From assembly GCA_903922535.1 (NCBI GenBank), contig CAIXUF010001340.1, positions 1-7,478 on the forward strand: DNA of 7,478 nucleotides. Reading direction: 5' to 3'. Made by a program: the position numbers and the translations under genes. The notes beneath the pieces were generated by a model. That model was not told the origin of the DNA and did no database searches. It saw only the letters and a program-made list of their open reading frames with translations. Positions 1-4,853 of this stretch are shown here, piece by piece. The stretch comes from Candidatus Hydrogenedentota bacterium (GTDB taxonomy: Bacteria > Hydrogenedentota > Hydrogenedentia > Hydrogenedentiales > CAITNO01). Each line of letters begins with the position of its first letter. Positions within the stretch are counted from its first letter, which is position 1.

Positions 1-738
1 CGCATAGTTGCCCGCGGCGGCGCCGGTCAAGGTCAATCCCGCCGTTACCGCAATGCCCGAAGCCACATTTGCACCGGCAAAGGAGCCTGCGCCGGGGGTT
101 GTCACGGAAACGACATCGGCGCCAACCACGCCGTCCAGCACGAAGGGGCCGGTGATCGTGGCCGCTGTGGTCCTGTCATAAACCTTGTTCGACGCCACGG
201 CGCCGGTCACGGTCAGCGTTTTGGCCGTGATGCCCGCAGTCAGTCCGGTCGGCTGCGTCACCGAATATTTGCCCGCAGCGGCGCCGGTCAGTGTCAGCCC
301 CGCCGTTACCGCCAGGCCTGTGCCCACAGCCACCTGGCCAAAGGTGCCTGATGCCGGGGTTGCCACCGCAACGACATCGGCGCCAACCACGCCGGTCAAC
401 GTGAAAGCGCCGGTGATCACGGCCGCCGTGGTTCCGTCATAGACCTTGTCCGAGGCTGCCGCGCCGGTCACAAGCAACGGTTTGGCCGTGATGTTAGCGG
501 TCAATCCGGTCGGCTGCGTCAGTGTGTAGTTGCCCACATCGGTGCCGGTCAGTGCCAATCCGGCCGCCACGGATATGCCCGTGTGCACGGTCGCCTGGGC
601 GAAGGTGCCTGTCGTCGGCGTTTGCAGGAGAACGGTGTCGGCGCCAACAACGCCCACAAGCGTGGCGCCGGTAATCGTGGCCGTGGTGGTCCCGTCATAG
701 GTCTTGTTTGACGCCACTGCTCCGGCCACCGTCAGCGC
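1..738 (-). repeat. YDG repeat array 2, continuing past the left edge
   Basis: Three in-frame units: 738-481 (TYDG variant), 480-220 (regular) and 219-1 (YDR variant, cut by the window edge after G-A-A-A-G-N-Y-A). They are the same type as array 1 and share its spacing (258-261 bases). The number of units beyond the window is unknown, and because the copies are so similar, short-read assemblies could collapse them. Confidence 0.9.
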
Positions 739-3700
739 TTTGGCGTTGACCGTCATGTTAATGTTAAAGGTCTTTGTATCGTACGTCGCCGTATCCGTCG
801 GGGTGAAGGTCACGCTGGCGGCATAGGTGCCCGCGTTGCCGGGAACCGTCGTGGACGTGGTGAATGCAAAGCCGCCCGCAACCGAGGCAGTGCCGCCGCT
901 CAGGGTCGAGGCGCCCAGGGACTGACCGTAGGTAATGGTGGTGGCCGTTGGCGGGGTGGTAATGGTCGGGATGGCCTTGCTGGTAATCGTGCCGGAGCCT
1001 GTCACGGTCGTCGGCCAGGTGTAATTGGCCAGCAGCGCGCCCGAACCGACCGTGAAATCACCCGCAACCAGCGGGGTGACCGTAACGGTCCTCCCACCGA
1101 CGGCCGCGCTGTCGTAGGAACCGGATGTCTTGGAAACCGTTATGCTCTCGGCCCCCACCAGGCCGTCCACGAGATAGTTGGCCGTCGTCAGTGTGGCGTT
1201 GGTGTTGCCGTCATACACCTTGGTTGGGTCGTTGACGACGGTAATGGTCAGCGGCGCGGCCGTAATGTTCGCGGTGAGCCCGGTCGGCTGCGTCAGCGCG
1301 TAGTTGCCCGCGGCGGCACCGGTCAGTGTAAGTCCTGCCGTCACCCCTATGCCGCCAGCCGCGTTCTTGTCGGCAAAGGTGCCCACCGCGGGGGTTTGCA
1401 CGGAAACGACATCGGTGCCAACAATGCCGGTCAGCGTGAAGGGGCCGGTGATCGTGGCCGTCGTGTTCCCGTTATAGACTTTGTTCGACGCCGCGGCGCC
1501 GGTCACCGTCAGCGTCTTGGCCGTGATGTTCGCGGTCAGTCCGGTCGGCTGGGTCAGCGTGTAGTTGCCCGAGGCGGCGCCGGTCAGCGTTAATCCTGCC
1601 GCCACCGCTATGCCGGGTCCCGCATCCTTGCTGGCAAAAGTGCCCGCCGCCGGGGTTTGCACGGAAACGACATCGGCGCCAAGCACGCCGGTCAGCGTGA
1701 AGGCGCCGGTAATCACGGCCGTCGTGGTCCCGTCGTAGATCTTGTCCGACGCCGTGGCGCCGGCCACGGTCAGCGTCTTGGCCGTGATGTTCGCGGTCAG
1801 CCCGGTCGGTTGGGTGAGCGAGTAATTGCCTGCGTCGCCACCGGCCAAGGTCAGTGCCGCCGTGACAACAATGCCCGAATTCACGTTCGCCGCGGCGAAG
1901 GTGCCGCTCCCGGGGCTTGTCACGGAAACGACATCGGCACCAAGCACGCCGGCCAGCACGAAAGTGCCGGTAATTGTGGCCGCAGTGGTCCTGTCGTAGA
2001 CCTTGTTCGACGCCACGGCGCCGGTTACGGTCAACGTCTTGGCCGTGATGTTCGCGGTCAGTCCGGACGGCTGAGAAAGCAAATAGTTGCCCGAAGCGGC
2101 GCCGGTCAAGGTCAGCCCCGCCGTTACGGCAATCCCCCCGGCCGCATCCTCGCTGGAAAAAATGCCCGCCGCCGGGGTTTGCACGGAAACGACATCGGCG
2201 CCAACCACGCCGATCAGCGTAAAGGGGCCGGCAATCGTCGCCGCCGCGGTCCCGTCATAGACTTTGTTCGATGCTACGGCGCCTGTCACCGTCAGCGTCT
2301 TCGCCGTGATGTTTGCAGTCAGTCCGGTCGGCTGGGCAAGCGTGTAGTTGCCCGAGGCCGCGCCGGTCAGGGTAAGTCCCCCCGTTACGGAAATGCCCGG
2401 ACCCACATTCGCGGTGGCGAAGGTGCCGGTGCCCGGGGTCGTCACGGAAACTACATCGGTGCCAACCACGCCCACAGGGGCGGCACCGGTGATGGTGGCC
2501 GCAGCGGTCCCGTCGTAGACCTTGTTTGACGCGACGGCGCCGGTCACCGTCAGCGTCTTGGGCGTGATGTTCGCCGTCAGTCCGGAAGGTTGCGTGACCG
2601 TGTAGTTCCCCGCGTCGGCGCCGCTCAAAGCCCACAGGCCCGTGGCCGTCACCACAATGCCATCCGCAACGTTCTTGTCGGCAAAGAGGCCTGTCAGTGA
2701 CGGGGTTGCGGTGACGGCGTCCGAGCCAACCAAGCCCGAAAGGTTGGTGCCGCTGAACGTCGCCGCCGTGGTGCCGTCATAAACCTTGTTCGACGCGGCG
2801 GCATTGCTCACCGTCAAAGTCTTTCGCGTGATCGTAAAACTTCCGGGAACAAAGGTAACGGAGTATTTCGAGGGGAACGCCAGTGTGTTCTGGGTAATCG
2901 CATACGGGCCGCCGGCAACGGTTTCGCCCGGGGCGCGCACCAGCGCGCCAATCACACTCGCGTCGTCGGCGTGGTCATACGCCCCGGAGGTGACGGTCCA
3001 AGTCAGTGCCGGATCGCCGTCGCCGTAAACCTTGGACTTGTCCTCCGCCTTTACCGTGATGGGAACGGCCGTGGAGACCCAGTTTGCATAAAGAGTCTGG
3101 GGGCCCGTGAGGAGCACCGTCGTGGCGGCGGTCACCTGCGTGCCTGTGCCACCGGTGCCCGTGTACCATCCGAGAAACGCGAAACCCGTGCGCGTGGGAT
3201 CAGAAGGAAGGACATAGGTCGAACTGTAGGTCTCGCTCTGGGTGGAGGAGGCCGGCAGGCCGCCCTGTCCGTCGAAGGTCACGGTGTAGGTCTCATTGAT
3301 GGCGAAGATCGCCTGCACCTCATGGCCGTTGCGGTCCAGCGCTAGCCCGGAGTCGTTCCGCTTGCCAGCCGGGAACTGATACAACTGGTTGGTGGCGCCG
3401 CTAATGTCGACAAAGTCGTCGGGGGTGACGCCGAACGAGGCGGTTTTCGCCTGCCACTTCACAAAATGATAGCCCGTATCCGGCACGGCATAGATGCTGA
3501 CGGTGGCGTTGTAGTCGTAGCTGCTGTCGGTCCATGCGGGATCGCCTGCCGAGCTTCCCTTCTTCACGGTTCCCCCCGTGCCCGCCGTCGCGGTGACGGA
3601 GTACGACGGCTTGTACGCCGCGGCGCAGATGCCCCATCTGGCGGAGGCACTGCTCGACGTATAGTTCATCAACTTGTTGACGGACGAGGACAGGTAGAAG

Positions 3701-4440
3701 TTTCCGGTCGAATATCTGCGGTTGGTGGCGCTGAGCCAGGTGGCCACGCCGGTCTGACCCGCCGCCGCAGCCAGTGTTAACGTCGCGGAGGCCGGGACGA
3801 GGGCGGCGCTGTCAACGATGACAAAGTCCTGGGGAATCGGCCCGTTGGTCAAATTGGCCGTGGTCACATTGGTCAGGCCCGAAGTCGCAGTGCCGCTGTT
3901 TGCGTAGGCCCCGTATGTGACGCCGGAACGCGGACTCGTCTGATCAATGTTGCCGAAACAGGTAATCGCCGCCTGCTTCCTGTCAATGGAGCCTTTGTAG
4001 GTTATCGTCAGCGGGTAGGTCTGGGGGGAAGTCGAATCGCCTATCGCCGCATAAAACTGTTCCACGCCGTGCCCGTTTGTGGTGCTAATTAGCAGGATAC
4101 CCCCCTCCGCTCTGGCAAACGTTGTTCCGTTCCACACCGGCAGCGTGGCGGTGGAGACGATCGCATCGGCCTGGTTCCCCGACGATGATTTATACGTTGA
4201 GGTCGTAAGTACCAGAACACGGTTCTTGCCGGCCGGCGCGGTGTAGGCACCGGTCTCTGAGGCGCTGGACGCAGTGCTGGCGATGACTTCGGACTGTGCT
4301 GCCAGAAGCTGCGGCGCGGCAAAGGCCGGCGCGGCACCAACGCCGCACAGGCAGGCTGCAATGATCAGTCCCAGAACAAAACCCGAATTAAACCGACTGT
4401 TCCGGATTCTTTTCTCCGCCGCACCGCCATGACTGGACAT
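1..4440 (-). CDS. Giant secreted YDG-repeat protein, surface adhesin-like (3' end outside window)
   Basis: I translated this frame base by base. It is open from the ATG at 4438-4440 to the left edge (1480 codons, no stop), so the C-terminus is missing. Order by residue: signal peptide 1-41; head of unknown family 42-277; divergent InlB-type repeat about 280-380; Listeria-Bacteroides (Flg_new) repeat 385-454; one MBG_2 unit 461-540; YDG repeats 541-1062; divergent YDG 1063-1155; Ig-like module 1156-1234; YDG repeats 1235-1480 and beyond. Families with these modules are exported, non-enzymatic surface or matrix proteins, so an adhesive fibre or stalk is inferred; no ligand can be named. Start choice: an in-frame TAA lies at 4498-4500, no other ATG, GTG or TTG lies between it and 4440, and AAGGGG sits 7 bases upstream. 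The mature part has only two cysteines (161 and 272), both in the head. The gene follows a paralogous gene on the same strand but appears to have its own promoter. Confidence 0.93.
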   Translation of the reverse strand, partial: MSSHGGAAEKRIRNSRFNSGFVLGLIIAACLCGVGAAPAFAAPQLLAAQSEVIASTASSASETGAYTAPAGKNRVLVLTTSTYKSSSGNQADAIVSTATLPVWNGTTFARAEGGILLISTTNGHGVEQFYAAIGDSTSPQTYPLTITYKGSIDRKQAAITCFGNIDQTSPRSGVTYGAYANSGTATSGLTNVTTANLTNGPIPQDFVIVDSAALVPASATLTLAAAAGQTGVATWLSATNRRYSTGNFYLSSSVNKLMNYTSSSASARWGICAAAYKPSYSVTATAGTGGTVKKGSSAGDPAWTDSSYDYNATVSIYAVPDTGYHFVKWQAKTASFGVTPDDFVDISGATNQLYQFPAGKRNDSGLALDRNGHEVQAIFAINETYTVTFDGQGGLPASSTQSETYSSTYVLPSDPTRTGFAFLGWYTGTGGTGTQVTAATTVLLTGPQTLYANWVSTAVPITVKAEDKSKVYGDGDPALTWTVTSGAYDHADDASVIGALVRAPGETVAGGPYAITQNTLAFPSKYSVTFVPGSFTITRKTLTVSNAAASNKVYDGTTAATFSGTNLSGLVGSDAVTATPSLTGLFADKNVADGIVVTATGLWALSGADAGNYTVTQPSGLTANITPKTLTVTGAVASNKVYDGTAAATITGAAPVGVVGTDVVSVTTPGTGTFATANVGPGISVTGGLTLTGAASGNYTLAQPTGLTANITAKTLTVTGAVASNKVYDGTAAATIAGPFTLIGVVGADVVSVQTPAAGIFSSEDAAGGIAVTAGLTLTGAASGNYLLSQPSGLTANITAKTLTVTGAVASNKVYDRTTAATITGTFVLAGVLGADVVSVTSPGSGTFAAANVNSGIVVTAALTLAGGDAGNYSLTQPTGLTANITAKTLTVAGATASDKIYDGTTTAVITGAFTLTGVLGADVVSVQTPAAGTFASKDAGPGIAVAAGLTLTGAASGNYTLTQPTGLTANITAKTLTVTGAAASNKVYNGNTTATITGPFTLTGIVGTDVVSVQTPAVGTFADKNAAGGIGVTAGLTLTGAAAGNYALTQPTGLTANITAAPLTITVVNDPTKVYDGNTNATLTTANYLVDGLVGAESITVSKTSGSYDSAAVGGRTVTVTPLVAGDFTVGSGALLANYTWPTTVTGSGTITSKAIPTITTPPTATTITYGQSLGASTLSGGTASVAGGFAFTTSTTVPGNAGTYAASVTFTPTDTATYDTKTFNINMTVNAKALTVAGAVASNKTYDGTTTATITGATLVGVVGADTVLLQTPTTGTFAQATVHTGISVAAGLALTGTDVGNYTLTQPTGLTANITAKPLLVTGAAASDKVYDGTTAAVITGAFTLTGVVGADVVAVATPASGTFGQVAVGTGLAVTAGLTLTGAAAGKYSVTQPTGLTAGITAKTLTVTGAVASNKVYDRTTAATITGPFVLDGVVGADVVSVTTPGAGSFAGANVASGIAVTAGLTLTGAAAGNYA
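739..975 (-). other. Bacterial Ig-like module interrupting the YDG array
   Basis: Residues 1156-1234 (AIPTITTPPTATTITYGQSL at the start) carry the pattern of a common ~80-residue Ig-like stalk module: I-P-x-I-T, P-T-A, Y-G-Q-x-L-x-A-S-T-L-x-G-G, G-x-F-A-F, and V-T-F-T-P-T-D-T-A-T-Y near the end. The neighbouring gene has the same module at 5627-5391, again directly after a divergent YDG unit ending in G-T-I-T-[ST]-K. After it the regular YDG units resume. Confidence 0.7.
976..2820 (-). repeat. YDG repeat array 1: six units plus one divergent unit
   Basis: Seven consecutive in-frame units of 86-93 residues. By base, in protein order: 2820-2557, 2556-2299, 2298-2038, 2037-1777, 1776-1516, 1515-1255 and, divergent, 1254-976. 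Each regular unit runs from T-L-T-V-x-G-A-x-A-S-N-K-V-Y-D-G-T-T through G-V-x-G-A-D-V-V-S-V to G-N-Y-x-L-T-Q-P-T-G-L-T-A-N-I-T-A-K. The Y-D-G motif varies: YDR in the fourth unit, IYDG in the fifth, YNG in the sixth. The seventh unit instead starts PLTITVVNDPTKVYDGNT and ends with LLANYTWPT and GSGTITSK. YDG modules are tandem stalk repeats of exported proteins, often in adhesins. The array continues the frame without indels that break it. Confidence 0.9.
2821..3060 (-). other. Single MBG_2-type unit in the left-hand protein
   Basis: Residues 461-540 begin ITVKAEDKSKVYGDGDPALT and close with F-V-P-G-S-F-T-I-T-R-K, the typical start and end of the MBG (YGX-type) module. Between them is an R-A-P-G-E-T-V-A-G-G-P-Y-A-I segment that aligns with R-A-A-G-T-D-V-G-N-Y-V-I of the tandem MBG units in the neighbouring gene. 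It is exactly 80 residues long, the same as those units, but clearly divergent from them. Confidence 0.8.
3079..3288 (-). other. Listeria-Bacteroides repeat (Flg_new / InlB B-repeat type)
   Basis: Residues 385-454 carry the full pattern of this family: YTVTFDGQGG at the start, a Y-x-L-P-x-x-P-T-R-T-G-F centre, F-L-G-W-Y-T (422-427), and L-Y-A-N-W at the end (450-454). The domain is a ~70-residue beta-grasp-like unit known from listerial internalins and many exported proteins of Bacteroidota and other phyla. Only a single copy is present, whereas it often occurs in tandem. It sits directly before the MBG_2 unit. Confidence 0.88.
3301..3603 (-). other. Divergent InlB B-repeat-like domain
   Basis: Residues 280-380 follow the consensus of the divergent InlB B-repeat family: a Y-S-V-T opening strand, G-T-G-G-T-V, a Y-D-Y-N-A-T-V-S-I strand, a D-T-G-Y-H-F-V-K-W core with the invariant aromatic pair, and a closing strand V-Q-A-I-F at 375-379. 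The family is a small beta-fold found in exported proteins of many bacteria, usually as a spacer or adhesive module next to other repeats. Here it joins the head to the Flg_new repeat without a linker. The insertion between the W and the closing strand (about residues 330-370) is longer than usual. Confidence 0.65.
3610..4317 (-). other. N-terminal head region of unknown family (residues 42-277)
   Basis: This is the only long non-repetitive part of either protein. Residues 72-170 look like a beta-sandwich: a strand NRVLVLTT (73-80), an NGTTF turn (104-108), FYAAI (129-133), a strand YPLTITYKG (142-150) and an ending CFGNIDQTSP (161-170). The R-x-L-V pattern followed by a late 'DQTxP' motif resembles an unnamed module common at the N-termini of secreted repeat proteins; that link is from memory and not tested. 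Residues 171-277 are Ser/Thr/Asn-rich and include C272 in WGICAAAYK. C161 and C272 are the only cysteines of the mature visible protein and could form a disulfide. By position, the head is the best candidate for ligand binding at the tip of a repeat stalk. Confidence 0.5.
4318..4440 (-). other. Signal peptide of the left-hand protein
   Basis: Residues 1-41 have the layout of a bacterial export signal: a basic N-region (K10, R11, R13, R16), a hydrophobic core from about F21 to A29 that continues to G35, and an A-F-A motif at 39-41 suited to signal peptidase I, cutting before A42-P43. An alternative is a lipobox-like I27-A28-A29-C30, which would give a lipoprotein with C30 as first residue. I prefer signal peptidase I because the A-x-A site is well formed and a second cysteine (C32) and more hydrophobic sequence follow C30. 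The motifs are seen; the choice of peptidase is inference. Confidence 0.8.
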
Positions 4441-4447
4441 GAATATA

Positions 4448-4453
4448 CCCCTT
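4448..4453 (-). promoter_or_regulatory. Ribosome binding site AAGGGG
   Basis: AAGGGG on the minus strand ends 7 bases before the ATG at 4438-4440, a normal Shine-Dalgarno spacing. It supports this ATG as the start of the left-hand gene. Confidence 0.75.
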
Positions 4454-4575
4454 ATCTGTTGGGATTGTGCCGGGCTGAACCTGCCAACACACTCTCGTTA
4501 AACACCGCCGCCGCCTCAGCAGACGGCCCTTGACCAATACCGCATCCGCACACCAGATCAACCCGGATCTGATAT
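4454..4575 (-). other. Untranslated leader of the left-hand gene
   Basis: This stretch lies between the predicted transcription start and the ribosome binding site. It has an in-frame stop (4498-4500) and one small stem, GCCGTC with GGCGGC on the minus strand (4522-4527 and 4510-4515, 6-base loop, one G-U pair). I do not recognise a riboswitch or attenuator motif. The rest of the intergenic sequence, 4611-4694, shows no further feature I can support. Confidence 0.35.
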
Positions 4576-4581
4576 GAATTA

Positions 4582-4610
4582 AGGGTACAACTTTTGGCCC
4601 GGGGTGTCAA
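4582..4610 (-). promoter_or_regulatory. Sigma-70-type promoter candidate for the left-hand gene
   Basis: On the minus strand a perfect -35 hexamer TTGACA (4605-4610) is followed after exactly 17 bases by TACCCT (4582-4587), a weak -10 (three of six matches, with the key T, A and final T kept). It lies between the terminator hairpin and the start codon, so transcription would begin near 4575 and give a leader of about 130 bases. The match is by eye; the organism's sigma-factor preferences are unknown. Confidence 0.5.
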
Positions 4611-4694
4611 GCGGAAAAAGGACCCTGATCTGCCCGAGAACCTGATCCTCCGCAATACGCCGCAGCCCCTTCTCGCGCGCCGCACACATGGTAA

Positions 4695-4724
4695 AGCCCC
4701 CGGACAGTTGCCCGTCCGGGGGCT
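4695..4724 (-). terminator. Likely intrinsic terminator of the right-hand gene
   Basis: An 11-bp perfect G+C-rich stem (4695-4705 paired with 4714-4724) with an 8-base loop lies 42 bases past the stop codon at 4767. On the minus strand it is followed by TTTACC counting the last paired base, so the U-tract is short. On the plus strand no T-run follows, which favours the minus direction. The short U-run is the main weakness. Confidence 0.6.
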
Positions 4725-4766
4725 GAATCTACCTCTTGCAGGGCGCCATCCACGGCGCGCCCCGGT

Positions 4767-4853
4767 CTACCTGCGCCGACGCTGTCTGGCCGCGCCGCCC
4801 AGTCCAAGCGCCGCCGCCAATGCCGCCAGTCCGGCCAATCCAACTACGGGAAC
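4767..4853 (-). other. C-terminal sorting-type tail (VP motif, hydrophobic helix, Arg end) and stop codon
   Basis: The last 28 residues have the three-part layout of PEP-CTERM/IPTL-CTERM-like signals: a short motif V-P-V-V-G after S-S-N-R, a hydrophobic Leu/Ala/Gly stretch (GLAGLAALAAALGLGG) long enough to span a membrane, and a basic end ARQRRRR. In known cases such tails hold the protein at the inner membrane until an exosortase- or rhombosortase-type protease processes it. The motif is not the classical VPEP or IPTL, so the exact class and its protease are unknown; no sortase gene is in the window. Confidence 0.7.

Noticed and set aside
1657..2529. Long plus-strand open frame (290 codons) rich in Arg, Gly and His
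   Set aside because: It lies antisense to the YDG array, and its pseudo-repeats mirror the units of the real gene. Lack of stops follows from the repeated codon pattern; there is no ribosome binding site or plausible protein.
2255..2635. Minus-strand open frame in another phase than the YDG gene
   Set aside because: The in-phase frame is open for 1480 codons with clear domains; this His/Arg-rich alternative overlaps it completely.
1..2820. CRISPR-like regular repetition
   Set aside because: The period (about 258-264 bases) is in frame, encodes protein domains, and has no short palindromic repeat with unique spacers.
4441..4575. Riboswitch in the leader of the left-hand gene
   Set aside because: I compared it by eye with the c-di-GMP-I type as a likely regulator of surface proteins; the conserved motifs are absent and only one weak stem is visible.
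4579..4689. Small minus-strand open frame of 36 codons in the intergenic gap (starts MCAAREKGLRRIAEDQ)
   Set aside because: Its only upstream G-rich stretch lies in the terminator stem, it overlaps the promoter candidate, and I recognise no family. Chance is more likely, though conservation in related genomes would change this.
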